Below, piece after piece: positions 18,444-27,594 of a stretch of DNA of 64,000 nt; position 1 is the stretch's first letter; every line of letters begins with the position of its first letter. The position numbers were made by a program, and so were the translations under genes. The notes beneath the pieces are model-generated. The model was given only the letters and a program-made list of their open reading frames with translations. It did not search any database and was not told the DNA's origin. This DNA comes from Archangium lansingense (GTDB lineage: Bacteria; Myxococcota; Myxococcia; Myxococcales; Myxococcaceae). The stretch lies in contig NZ_JAPNKA010000001.1 of assembly GCF_026626635.1 (NCBI RefSeq), positions 5,394,001-5,458,000 of the forward strand, given 5' to 3'.

Positions 18444-19112
18444 TCAGTTGAAGATGTTCTGATCTCCGCTGGCCCCGCCGCCCCGCTGCCCCTTGTACTC
18501 GTTGCCAGGGGTGTGGATGAGGACGATCTCCACGACCTTGTTCTTGCGCGTCTCACTCGTCTCGGCGAGCACATGGTCGCCGCGCCAGTGGTTCGGGTCC
18601 GGATTGGCCCCACCCAGGCTCTCCACCATCTTCGGCGGCGAGATGGAGAGGTGGGGGTTGATGCACTCCGCCCGGAGCACCACCTGCAGATCATTGTCCT
18701 GCTGGGGGTTGGGATCCACCGGAGGGAACTCATCGATGTTGTCGGAGATGGTGACCCGGAAGTCGGGGGGGAGATTGGGCATGCTCACCGCCTGTCCGTC
18801 GATGCGGCCGTAGGATCCCGTGCCCCACTCGGACGCGAGCTGCTCCACCTTCGACTCCGGGTTGTTGAAGCCTGCCTCCGCCCCCGACAGCATCTGGTTC
18901 CAGCGGGGATAGGCCTCGCCATAGAACTTGCGGCCCCACTGGGCGGCGGACTCGGAGCAGGTCTGCGCGTTGATGTCGCGCACGGAGCGGCCGCTGCGTT
19001 CCTGCTCCGCCCCCGTGTACGCGAGGGCTCCAAAGATGATCAGGGCGAGCAGCAGCGTCACGCCCAGGGCCGTCAGCAGGGTTGAACCACGACGAGGGGC
19101 TCGGGACTTCAT
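18444..19112 (-). CDS. PilX-like type IV pilus minor pilin
   Basis: Start at ATG 19112 is chosen for the GGAGAG seven bases upstream; an ATG at 19130 overlapping the previous stop is the alternative. The N-terminus (RRGSTLLTALGVTLLLALIIFGALAYTG) is a prepilin-like hydrophobic helix with a PilX-type GST rather than the usual GFTL/E. The remainder is a secreted globular domain. It is the last gene of the pilY1-pilV-pilW-pilX operon and probably part of the pilus-tip priming complex. Confidence 0.75.
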   Translation of the reverse strand: MKSRAPRRGSTLLTALGVTLLLALIIFGALAYTGAEQERSGRSVRDINAQTCSESAAQWGRKFYGEAYPRWNQMLSGAEAGFNNPESKVEQLASEWGTGSYGRIDGQAVSMPNLPPDFRVTISDNIDEFPPVDPNPQQDNDLQVVLRAECINPHLSISPPKMVESLGGANPDPNHWRGDHVLAETSETRKNKVVEIVLIHTPGNEYKGQRGGGASGDQNIFN

Positions 19113-19129
19113 GTCACGCTCTCCAGCCA

Positions 19130-20254
19130 TCAGATACGGGATGCGGCGAGATTCTTGAGGAGGACCACGGTGCTGAGCACCCGGCGGCGGTGCCCGCTGA
19201 CGGGGGGACGGGGCTCTGTCCCCAGGTCGATTCCCCGCTCGAAGGGAGTCTCCTCGTTCACGACGTACTCACCCTGATCGGTGACCAGGGTGCTGCTCGT
19301 GCGCGCCGAGATGGTGAGCCGGGCGAAGGCGAGCCCGGGGTCGAGCTGGATGCCCGAGGGCCCCATGTCGCTATAGGCCTCATCCGCCACGCCGTCGTCG
19401 TTGCGGTCATAGGCCCACTGCACCTGGAAGTCCTCGATGTCCTTGGCCAGCACCGTCCTCTGGACCGGCACGAGCGGCAGCAGCGTCTGCGGATTCACCG
19501 TCTCCATCACCAGGTCTGCCCGCTCCGGAATCTTCCCCAGCGCGGCCACGTATTCCACGTAGATGCGGACGGCCCGGACCGGGAACACGGTGGCTCCAGG
19601 CTGGATGGGGATCAGCGAATCCTGCAGCGCCACGGGGTTGACCGCTGTGGTGAGCTGAACGACGTTGCGCGCGTTGGCCGAATCCATGGTGAGCGCCTTG
19701 CTGGCGAAAGGCACCAGCATGGACCGCTGGAAGTTGGTGATGAGCGCGCTCTCCCCCTCCAGGAAGATCTCCGGCTCGACACCGGGAGTCGTCGGCTGTC
19801 GCCCATCCGGCGCCACGCTCACCTGGTTGATGGCGAGCGGATTGGTCAGCACGGTGCGCCGATCCGCGCCGTAGCGCAGGAGCGTCAGCGAGTCGGGCCG
19901 CTGCGGCATGGTCGGCTCATGGAGAGCCACCGCGCCGTTGGCGAAGAGCAGGGAGGGGCGCTGCTGCCGGAGTCCCGCCGCATCCTCGAAGGTGTAGGAG
20001 GCGCCACCGGCTCCCGCGGAGGCCAGGATGCGGGACACCTGGCGCAGGGCCGTGCGGGCCTCCTCGTTGGCGTCCGACAGGAGCTGCTGGTTGCGCCTCA
20101 TGCGGCCGGCCGCCAGCAACACCGCGACGGCCGCCCCGAGCATCATGATGCCGAGCCCGGCGCTGAGCATCAGCTCCACCAGGGTGAGCCCTCGCGCGGA
20201 GCGCCGCGTCCGGGCGAGCGCTAGCGGGTGAGGACGGCGCTGGTGACGACGCAT
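19130..20254 (-). CDS. PilW-like minor pilin
   Basis: A 374-residue prepilin with a basic leader and the methylation/cleavage motif ARGLTLVELMLSAG followed by a hydrophobic helix. A long extracellular domain follows (VEPEIFLEGESALITNF). This matches PilW-family minor pilins, which are larger than ordinary pilins. The 5' end overlaps the pilV-like gene by 34 bases, implying coupled translation. Confidence 0.82.
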   Translation of the reverse strand: MRRHQRRPHPLALARTRRSARGLTLVELMLSAGLGIMMLGAAVAVLLAAGRMRRNQQLLSDANEEARTALRQVSRILASAGAGGASYTFEDAAGLRQQRPSLLFANGAVALHEPTMPQRPDSLTLLRYGADRRTVLTNPLAINQVSVAPDGRQPTTPGVEPEIFLEGESALITNFQRSMLVPFASKALTMDSANARNVVQLTTAVNPVALQDSLIPIQPGATVFPVRAVRIYVEYVAALGKIPERADLVMETVNPQTLLPLVPVQRTVLAKDIEDFQVQWAYDRNDDGVADEAYSDMGPSGIQLDPGLAFARLTISARTSSTLVTDQGEYVVNEETPFERGIDLGTEPRPPVSGHRRRVLSTVVLLKNLAASRI

Positions 20255-20787
20255 TGGGTATCACCCTCCTTGAAGTTACGGCAGGTGCCGTCCTGCGCGT
20301 GGCTGACGGCGACGAAGACCCGCCACAGGTCTCCCTGGGAGGAGCCGCCGATGATCCGCTCGAAGCGCACGTAGCGGCGGTACTGGCAGGTCGGGTGGAA
20401 GCCCTCCGTCGCCGTGCCCGTCCGGTTGCACGGGCGGCCGTAGACGTCCACCCAGCCCAGCAGATCCGGCTTGGAGCCGTCGCAGAGCGACGCCAGGGTG
20501 GTGGCGGCGGCACCGAAGGCCTCCTGGCAGTCCCAGGGCGTCCCGTCGGGGACGAAGTTCGTCCCGTTGGCCGCTCCGCGCAGCTTCAACTTCTGCTCGC
20601 CGAGCGTCACCGCGTCCACCCGCTGCTGGGCCAGACGCATGGCCATGTGGTGGCGGTAGGAGCGGCTGGAGGCCCGGGCGGCCACGGTGTTGGCCGAGAC
20701 CAGCGCCAACATCGCCACCGCCACCAGCGCCATGCCCACCATCACCTCGACCAGCGTGAGCCCTCGAGGATGTCTCTGCCTGCGCAT
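20221..20787 (-). CDS. PilV-like minor pilin
   Basis: The 188-residue product begins MRRQRHPRGLTLVEVMVGMA, a prepilin-peptidase cleavage and N-methylation motif (G before LTLVE) with the long N-terminal helix. The small C-terminal domain has several Cys that could pair. It lies 7 bases after pilY1 and overlaps the pilW-like gene. It probably forms, with PilW and PilX, the minor-pilin complex that bears PilY1 at the pilus tip. Confidence 0.82.
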   Translation of the reverse strand: MRRQRHPRGLTLVEVMVGMALVAVAMLALVSANTVAARASSRSYRHHMAMRLAQQRVDAVTLGEQKLKLRGAANGTNFVPDGTPWDCQEAFGAAATTLASLCDGSKPDLLGWVDVYGRPCNRTGTATEGFHPTCQYRRYVRFERIIGGSSQGDLWRVFVAVSHAQDGTCRNFKEGDTQCVVTSAVLTR

Positions 20788-20794
20788 GCTCCAC

Positions 20795-23700
20795 CTACTC
20801 CGCGAGGGCCCGGCCCAGGTCCAGCCAGGAGCCGATCCGCGCCGGCGTCCGCTTCCCGGCGAGGCCCGCCTTCGGCGTGTCCTTGAGCCCCTCGTCCTTC
20901 CCGATCCGCTGCAGACCCACCATGCTCTGGGTGACGATGGCGCCGTCCGGCAGCACCAGACCGCCGGCCGCCGACTTGCCGCTTCCGGGGATGACCACGT
21001 TCTGCGAGGGCTGGCCCACGTTGATCACGTGGGTGCGGCCCTGCATGTCCGACTTGAAGGGATCGTTCTCGGTGGTGCCGTAGGCCGTGGTGAGCACGAT
21101 CTTCCCGCCGACGATCTTCGGCGAGCCGACGGCACGCTCGTTCTTCTCCAACGACATGAAGGCAGAGGCCTCCTTCTTCGCGGTGCCGAAGTCGGTCATC
21201 TGGCTCGACGTAGTGCCGTCCACCTCGTTCACCTGATCATACGACAGGTGGTGGCGGATGGTCAGGTCCTCCGGGGTGGAGGCGACCACGTACACCCGGC
21301 CCTTGATGTCGGGGTTGGCCGGCAGCACCCAGTCCGGGCCCGCGGTGCCGAAGACGATGGCCAGCTTGCCCGCGATCGCCTTGCTGATGTCCACCCCCGG
21401 GAAGACGCTGTTCTTATCCAGGTCGTAGGGCAGCCGCATGATGGCGGGCACGGTGCTGATGGGGTGCGGGTTGCTCACCATGTCCGCCACGTCGGCGGTG
21501 CTGAACAGGGGGTAGCTGCCGGGCTTGGGCGACCCGTTCTTGAACGAGTTGATGTTGGCGCCGGTGTGGATGTTCAGCTCCCAGAGCTTGCCCTCCATGT
21601 CGCCCACGTAGACGCGATCCATGGCGCCGTCGTTGTCCAGGTCCACGGTGGAGGTGCCGCCCGGCACGGAGTTGGAAGCGGTGGCTCCATAGGGCCGCTC
21701 CCACTGCCAGAACTTCCGGCCCGTGCCCGCGTCGAGCGAGAACACCTGCAGCCGCCGCGCTCCTTCCGTCGCTCCGTTGGTGGCGACCACCACCTGGAAG
21801 ACCGGACGGTTGCCCCGGCGCACCGGCACCAGGTTCAACGCCAGCGAGTCACCGAAGTCCTTGTAGTTATAGGGGCCCGAGCCCGCCACGCCCTGTGCAC
21901 TGGTCAGCTCGGCGTAGTTGGGGGAGCTGGTGCCTCCCGGGTCCGACCACATGAAGGCCGTGTTCTTGTCCGCCTGCGGAGCGTCGCTCTTGTCCTGGGT
22001 GGCCGTCAGGTCCCACAGGACGATGGGATCGGTGGGATCCGTCACGTCCAGCGCGAAGAGCTCTCCGCCCAGGCGGCCAGAGCCGGAGACCAGCACCGTG
22101 CGCCAACGGAAGATGCCGGTGTCACGCTCGGTGGGAGACAGCACGCCGTCCCCGTTGCGATCCTCGTAGTCCACGTACACGTCGGAGACCACCGGAGAGA
22201 TGTCCACCCGGGCGTTGTTGGTGCGCAGGCGCGAGAGCTGGCCCTTGGGGATGAAGGCCCACAGCTCCGTGCCCGGAGCGGGCGCGCTGAAGCCGGTCTT
22301 CGACCCGCGCAGGTAGATGGCGTGCAGCTGGCCGTCGAGCCCGCCGATGTAGGCCACCTCCGGGCGCGGACCCTTGACGTAGTCGCTGGCCCCCACCACC
22401 GCCGCGCTCGCGTGATCCAGACCCCCGAGCGTCGAGCGGACCTCGCCGAACTGGCGGTTGTCGCACTTGGAGTCGTTGGGCGTCATGTCTTCCGACTTGC
22501 TGTGCGCCACGCAGAAGCCGCGCACCCGTTGCAGGAAGTGCTGGCTGGTGTGGTTGAACTTGGGCGCCAGCGTCGTGGCCGCCGGGTCGATCTTCCCGTC
22601 CTCGTCCTTGTCCAGCTTGCTGATGCCGGCGGAGTCACGGTCCAGGTTGAAGGCCTCCTGGAGATCGCACACGCCCTTGATCTTCCCGGTGGCGTCGTCG
22701 TCCTGGCAGCTGCCCTTCAGCTCATCCAGGGTGAAGGGCACGCGCACGAGTCCTTCCTGGTTGGTTCCCAGCACGGTGAAGAGCTTCCGGTCGCCCGGCT
22801 TGGGCATCTTCGTGGTGGCCTCCCACTCCGCATCCACGTCGGCGAAGCTCTTGCGGTCCTTGGTGATGTCCTCGGCCAGGATGGAGCGGAACCGGCCCTC
22901 GATATAGGGGAAGATCCAGTCCGCGCTCTTGTCGGCCACCACATCGTCACCCGGCTGGAAGGTGAGCCGCTCCGGGAAGTGTGCCGGGGGCGGGGTTTCC
23001 ATGTAGGTGCCCGACAGGACGCGCACCTTGTCCACGTTGCCATCCGCCTTGTAGGTGACGTCGGCCACCGGCTCGGAGCGGCTGGTCTCCAGGGCGGCGG
23101 GCTTGTAGGCGAGGTTGAGCAGCGTGTTGAGGGCCATGCGGTTGCCGGCACCCACGCTCACGAAGCTGTGTCCGCCCAGGTAGAGCACGTTGCCCTTCAG
23201 GCGGTTGTTGTTCTTCTGGCGGGAGATGTAGATGTCCCAGCCGTTCTTGGCGGGGGTCTTGGTCGACCGCGTGCTGATCATCCGCAGCGTGCCGGCGCCA
23301 TAGTCCTTGCCCTTGCGCGGCCTGAAACCCTCGACGAGGCCCACGGTGATGGCGAACGTGTAGTCACCCTTCTGGCTGAAGAGATCCCCGTGGTTGCTGA
23401 AGATGTAGCAGTCCGCGGTGGAGCTGAGCCCCGGATCCGAGCAGTCCTGCCCGTTGCTCGCGAAGGTGACGAGCTCATTGCCCGCGAGGGTCTGCAGACC
23501 CGGGCCCTCCTTCGCATCCTCGATCGCCTGCGCCGTCTCGTCCTCCTTCTCCGGCTCGGTCTTGGACATGAACTGGGTGGGCCCGTTGCCGACGTACAGG
23601 TATCCGGGACGCCCCGTGTCGCCCGGCAGGTAGCCGTCCTCGTAGGTCTGCAGCGAGGCGCACTCGTTGAAGCTGCTGTTTCCGAGGTTGGTGAAGTGGG

Positions 23701-24628
23701 CGATGTTGCTCAGCGCGGACTGGAGCTTCGTCCCGTGGGTGCCCTCCCAGTGCGGGGCCCACATCACCTTGTAGTAGGTCTTGGTCGGGGCGGTCGGATT
23801 GGGCGCGAAGTTGAGCTTGCTCTTGGGATGGGTGGGGGAGGAGACCAGGTCCGTGTCCTGGTCGAGCACGTCGTAGATCTTCCCGTGGCTCTCGAAGGTG
23901 CCCGCGGCACCCGGGAAGTCCAGGCCGGCGTTCTTGAGGTAGCCCTCGAGGATCGTCACCGCGCTGCCAGAGCCCTTGACGAGGGCGATCGGCGGCGGGA
24001 CCTCGTTCATGAGGCGGGCGATGGGCGCCAGGAAGGCGTTGTTGGCCCTGTGCACCCGGACGTTGAAGGCCGAGCCAGGGGTGCAGTCCATGCCGCCTTC
24101 CGCGCCCCGGAACTTCGCGAAGTCCGCGTGGGTGCGCAGCAGCTCCATCGCCTTGTTCGCCTCGGCGGCCTCGATGATGAAGGGCCCGCCCATGTAGCGC
24201 AGGCGATTCACCTTGTCGTCCACCTTGAAGGCCTTCTCGCCCGTGCTGTTCGGGTTGCTCTGGGTGTCGAACGTGTCGAAGTCATCCACGAACGTGCCGC
24301 TCGAGTTCTTCAGCAGCGACACGGGCCGGCCGCCCTCCTTGGCCACGATCATGTCGCAGCCATCGAGGTACTTCGCGTCGTCCGACAGGTTCTTGCACCG
24401 GTGGTGGCTCGACTTGGTGGCCTCGACGGCCCAGTAGATCGTCACCTTCTGCTGCAGCAGCCGGTAGATGAGCCCGTAGGCCGCCACCGCCCCGCATTGG
24501 GTCTGATAGGCCCTCTGCATGGGGATGATGAGCGAGCCCTGCTCAAAGCGAATCTCCGTTGCGCCTGCAACGAACGGCAACGTCATGAGGCACAGAACGA
24601 CCAGGGGGCGAATCCGCAGCGCTTTCAT
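20795..24628 (-). CDS. pilY1: PilY1-type pilus tip adhesin
   Basis: The start at 24628 gives a clear signal peptide (MKALRIRPLVVLCLMTLPFVAGA), a GGAGG about a dozen bases upstream, and 1277 residues. The C-terminal third is the PilY1 beta-propeller: AYIGGLDGQLHAIYL, ELWAFIPKGQLSRL, DVYVDYEDRNGDGVLSPTE with Asp-rich calcium-binding loops, WRTVLVSGSGRLGGELFALD and MDRVYVGDMEGKLWELN. The N-terminal part is variable, as usual for the family. PilY1 proteins sit at the type IV pilus tip and support extension and adhesion. It is the first gene of the minor-pilin operon. Confidence 0.92.
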   Translation of the reverse strand: MKALRIRPLVVLCLMTLPFVAGATEIRFEQGSLIIPMQRAYQTQCGAVAAYGLIYRLLQQKVTIYWAVEATKSSHHRCKNLSDDAKYLDGCDMIVAKEGGRPVSLLKNSSGTFVDDFDTFDTQSNPNSTGEKAFKVDDKVNRLRYMGGPFIIEAAEANKAMELLRTHADFAKFRGAEGGMDCTPGSAFNVRVHRANNAFLAPIARLMNEVPPPIALVKGSGSAVTILEGYLKNAGLDFPGAAGTFESHGKIYDVLDQDTDLVSSPTHPKSKLNFAPNPTAPTKTYYKVMWAPHWEGTHGTKLQSALSNIAHFTNLGNSSFNECASLQTYEDGYLPGDTGRPGYLYVGNGPTQFMSKTEPEKEDETAQAIEDAKEGPGLQTLAGNELVTFASNGQDCSDPGLSSTADCYIFSNHGDLFSQKGDYTFAITVGLVEGFRPRKGKDYGAGTLRMISTRSTKTPAKNGWDIYISRQKNNNRLKGNVLYLGGHSFVSVGAGNRMALNTLLNLAYKPAALETSRSEPVADVTYKADGNVDKVRVLSGTYMETPPPAHFPERLTFQPGDDVVADKSADWIFPYIEGRFRSILAEDITKDRKSFADVDAEWEATTKMPKPGDRKLFTVLGTNQEGLVRVPFTLDELKGSCQDDDATGKIKGVCDLQEAFNLDRDSAGISKLDKDEDGKIDPAATTLAPKFNHTSQHFLQRVRGFCVAHSKSEDMTPNDSKCDNRQFGEVRSTLGGLDHASAAVVGASDYVKGPRPEVAYIGGLDGQLHAIYLRGSKTGFSAPAPGTELWAFIPKGQLSRLRTNNARVDISPVVSDVYVDYEDRNGDGVLSPTERDTGIFRWRTVLVSGSGRLGGELFALDVTDPTDPIVLWDLTATQDKSDAPQADKNTAFMWSDPGGTSSPNYAELTSAQGVAGSGPYNYKDFGDSLALNLVPVRRGNRPVFQVVVATNGATEGARRLQVFSLDAGTGRKFWQWERPYGATASNSVPGGTSTVDLDNDGAMDRVYVGDMEGKLWELNIHTGANINSFKNGSPKPGSYPLFSTADVADMVSNPHPISTVPAIMRLPYDLDKNSVFPGVDISKAIAGKLAIVFGTAGPDWVLPANPDIKGRVYVVASTPEDLTIRHHLSYDQVNEVDGTTSSQMTDFGTAKKEASAFMSLEKNERAVGSPKIVGGKIVLTTAYGTTENDPFKSDMQGRTHVINVGQPSQNVVIPGSGKSAAGGLVLPDGAIVTQSMVGLQRIGKDEGLKDTPKAGLAGKRTPARIGSWLDLGRALAE

Positions 24629-24840
24629 CCGTGTCTGTCCTCCGGAAGGGGAGCCGGCGGGGGGACGCCGGTCGACATTCTGGGGTGGGCGCCGATCCCA
24701 CGGGGGTGGGTCTGCGCTTATCTGGGGCAGAGTAGCATACCTGAAGAAAAGCTGACAAAGCACAATAGGTGGGCAGATTCCGGAGAGTCGCTTTCGTAAG
24801 GGATTTCTCATATTCTGAGACGTTGCCCCAGAAAGACGAA

Positions 24841-24870
24841 GCCCCCACCCTCGCGGAGGCAGGAGGGGGC
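24841..24870 (-). terminator. Terminator of the Ig-repeat lipoprotein gene
   Basis: On the minus strand GCCCCC-TCCT pairs with GGTGGGGGC around a 9-base loop and is followed by TTCGTCTTTC. It lies about 45 bases after the stop at 24916. This is a typical intrinsic terminator; it separates this operon from pilY1. Confidence 0.75.
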
Positions 24871-24915
24871 TTGGGAGCGGCGGGCAGGACGTGGCCTGCC
24901 CGTCAATCCGGGGGC

Positions 24916-27594
24916 TTAGCGGACCTCGAGCTTGCCGAGGGCGAAGTCGGGGTTGGAGAACACCTCGTCACCGGCGCGGTTGCGCACCGCGGCGCGGAAG
25001 CGCTGATCCAAGCTGGTGCCGTTGAAGACGGTGCCCACGGTGGCCGAGCCCGACAGCTTCAGCCGCACCGAGTAGAAGATGCGGCCGGGCAGGAGGCTCA
25101 CGTCGCCCTGCGCCTTGCCCGCGCCGTCGAACTTCTGGCTCACGCCCGTATAGAGGACGCCGGACGTGGGGCCCGTGTCAGGCAGCGTCGCGGCCACCGC
25201 CTTGGGCGCCGCACCCAGGTTGAGCGCGTTGCCCTCCACCAGGAGGGTGGAGTCCGCCATCGCGCGGGTGGTGTCCAGCGGCAGGTTCATGCCGGCCGAG
25301 TAGATGCCACCGCGGGCGAAGGTGGCCGAGGAGGCCGTGGCGATCACCGAGGTGTTGGAGACCAGGTCCAGCTGCACCACGCTGGCCGAGGAGGCCGCCG
25401 TGTTCAGCACGACGCGCACCTTGCCCATGCCCGGAGTCGGGTCCGTGTAGACGAAGCCGTGCACCGCGGTGGTGCCCGAGCCGGAGACCGAGGCATCCCC
25501 CACCAGGGTCGCCGTGAGCTGCTGCGCGCCCAGGGTCTTGAAGGTGGTGGTCACCGTCGAGGTGCCGCTCTCGGAGCCCGTGAGGGTGAGGTTGGCCGGC
25601 AGCGTCGCGGCCGCGTCGGTGCTGCTGAAGGTGAGGCTGCCCGCGTACGAGATGGGGTTGTTGTAGGCGTCCTTCACGCTCACCTGCGCATCCACCGGGT
25701 AGCTGGAGTTGGCGTCGGGGGGCAGGGTGACGGCGATGCGCGGCGCGGCCGGGTTGATGGTCACCGAGGCCGTGCACGACCAGCCGCCCGTCGAGTCCGT
25801 GGCGGTGATCGTCTGGCCGCCAGCGGACACCAGCCGGGTGCCGAAGATGCGCGAGCCCTGGTCACTCGCCGGAACGTAGGCCGCCGCCGCCGGGATGGAG
25901 ATCTGGGGGTGGGCGTCGGTCGCGGTGACGGTCATCGTGCCGGTGTACGGGGCCGAGATGTTGCCGAACGTGTCGCGCGCCGTCACGCGCACCGGCAGCG
26001 TGGTGCCCGCGGTGGCGGTGGTCGGCACTCCGGAGATCTCACAAGCCGTTGCGGCTGCTGCCGAGACGGCGAACGAGCCAGAGTCCTTCAGCTCGGCCCG
26101 AGCGGCGTCCACCACGGTGATGGTCTGCATGCCCGAGGTCTGCAGCGAGGCGAAGAATGTCCGGGTGCCAGCGTCCGCCTCGGTGAACGTGTAGGTGCTG
26201 GGCAGCGCCGCGCGGGAGTCCGTCGAGCTGAAGTGCACGGTCCCCTGGTACCCCGTGAGGTTGTTGCCGAACACGTCCGTCACCGTGACGGTGAAGGAGG
26301 CGGCGGCGCCAGCGGTGGTCGGACCGGTGCCGGACAGGGTGATGCGCGCGGCCAGCTCGTTGGACTTCACCTTCACGCTGTTGGTGGTGGCCGTCAGAGC
26401 GCCACCCACCTCCTTCACCGTCACCGTCTGGTCGCCCTGGGTGCGGAACGCCAGCGAGACCACCGCCACGCCCTGCGAGAAGGTCACCTCGGCAGGCTGC
26501 TCGGAGGCCGCGTCCGACGTGCTGATGCTCGCCTTGCCCGAGTACGCATGGGCGCGGTTGCCCTTCGCGTCGAGCGCGGTGATGGTGAGCGAGAGTGGCT
26601 CGCGCACGAGCGCCGTGGCGGGCAGTGCCGAGGGCGCGTAGGACACCGCCTGGCTCGGGCGCACCCGGAGCTCGGCGGTGGCCTTCACGTTGTCATTGTG
26701 GGTGTCCTGCACGGTGACGGTGTGCACTCCCGCCTTGAAGAGGGAGAGGCGGACCGTGGCGGCGCCGTTGCTCGCCTCGACGGCGGGGGCAGCCGGCGCG
26801 CTCGTGTCGCTGTGCTGGATGGCGAGCTGGGTGGCGTAGTCCGTGGTGACGTTGCCGAAGGCGTCCTGGAAGGACACCTGGAAGGACACCTCGGCGCCCG
26901 ACTCGACCTCGGAGGGCAGGCCCGTCAGGTGCATCACGTGCGCCGCGCCGGCCTTCACGGTGAAGGGCTCGCTGGTGGTGCTGAACGAGCCGTGCATGCC
27001 GCCGCCCACGGTGCCGCTGGCGACGAGCACGCGCGCGCCGGCCGTGTGGAAGGTCACCGGCACCGTCTTCACGCCGTTGTCCGCGGCGGTGAAGGTGAAG
27101 TCGGCCGGGAGCTCCGCGGTCCCGTCATTGCTCACCAGGTGCACCGTGCCGGTGTACGAGGGCACGGTCGCGCCAGCGGCATCCACCGCCGTCACGGTGA
27201 TGTCAGCCGGCGTGCCCGCGGTGATGGCGCCCGCCGCGACGAGCTTGAAGCCCGCGGCCGGCGTGGGGCCCACCGTGACGGTGACCGTCTTGGTGGTGAC
27301 GCCCGAGCCATTGCTCGCGGACAGGGTGTAGGTGGTCGTCTCGGCAGGAGTCACCTCCACCTGGGCCTGGCCGGTGACATCACCCGGGCCGGGCTGGAGG
27401 GTGAGCTTGTCCGCGCCCTCGGCGGCGAAGACGAGCGTGGCGGAGGAGCCCTTGGCGATGGTGCCCGGCGCCGCCGTGAAGACGGACACGGTGGGCGCCT
27501 CGCCGCAGGCGGCCAGGAGGACGGTGCACAGCAGGAGGAGGTTCCGGGTCATGGGGCGGAACACGGTGGGGGGCTGGGTGTGGACGCTGTTCAT
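24916..27594 (-). CDS. Lipoprotein with tandem Ig-like (filamin/Big-type) repeats
   Basis: Start at ATG 27594 overlaps the upstream stop (ATGA) and has GGGAG seven bases before it; ATG 27552 is an alternative. A lipobox (TVLLAAC) follows a hydrophobic stretch. About eight repeats of roughly 95 residues follow, with recurrent themes such as AGTPADITVTAVDAAG, SYTGTVHLVSNDGTAELP and FTVTVTDVFGNNLTGYQGTV. These are beta-sandwich domains of secreted or surface proteins. The last part diverges (VRVVLNTAASSASVVQLDL). It is probably a cell-surface structural or adhesive protein made together with the BNR-propeller lipoprotein. Confidence 0.82.
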   Translation of the reverse strand: MNSVHTQPPTVFRPMTRNLLLLCTVLLAACGEAPTVSVFTAAPGTIAKGSSATLVFAAEGADKLTLQPGPGDVTGQAQVEVTPAETTTYTLSASNGSGVTTKTVTVTVGPTPAAGFKLVAAGAITAGTPADITVTAVDAAGATVPSYTGTVHLVSNDGTAELPADFTFTAADNGVKTVPVTFHTAGARVLVASGTVGGGMHGSFSTTSEPFTVKAGAAHVMHLTGLPSEVESGAEVSFQVSFQDAFGNVTTDYATQLAIQHSDTSAPAAPAVEASNGAATVRLSLFKAGVHTVTVQDTHNDNVKATAELRVRPSQAVSYAPSALPATALVREPLSLTITALDAKGNRAHAYSGKASISTSDAASEQPAEVTFSQGVAVVSLAFRTQGDQTVTVKEVGGALTATTNSVKVKSNELAARITLSGTGPTTAGAAASFTVTVTDVFGNNLTGYQGTVHFSSTDSRAALPSTYTFTEADAGTRTFFASLQTSGMQTITVVDAARAELKDSGSFAVSAAAATACEISGVPTTATAGTTLPVRVTARDTFGNISAPYTGTMTVTATDAHPQISIPAAAAYVPASDQGSRIFGTRLVSAGGQTITATDSTGGWSCTASVTINPAAPRIAVTLPPDANSSYPVDAQVSVKDAYNNPISYAGSLTFSSTDAAATLPANLTLTGSESGTSTVTTTFKTLGAQQLTATLVGDASVSGSGTTAVHGFVYTDPTPGMGKVRVVLNTAASSASVVQLDLVSNTSVIATASSATFARGGIYSAGMNLPLDTTRAMADSTLLVEGNALNLGAAPKAVAATLPDTGPTSGVLYTGVSQKFDGAGKAQGDVSLLPGRIFYSVRLKLSGSATVGTVFNGTSLDQRFRAAVRNRAGDEVFSNPDFALGKLEVR

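Noticed and set aside
20687..24799. 1370-residue plus-strand open frame
   Set aside because: It runs antisense to pilY1, which has a signal peptide and clear PilY1 motifs. The long opposite frame arises from GC3 bias.
24629..24840. Sigma-70 promoter for pilY1
   Set aside because: Hexamer-like sequences on the minus strand are present but spaced 13-14 or 20 bases apart, so no pairing is convincing.
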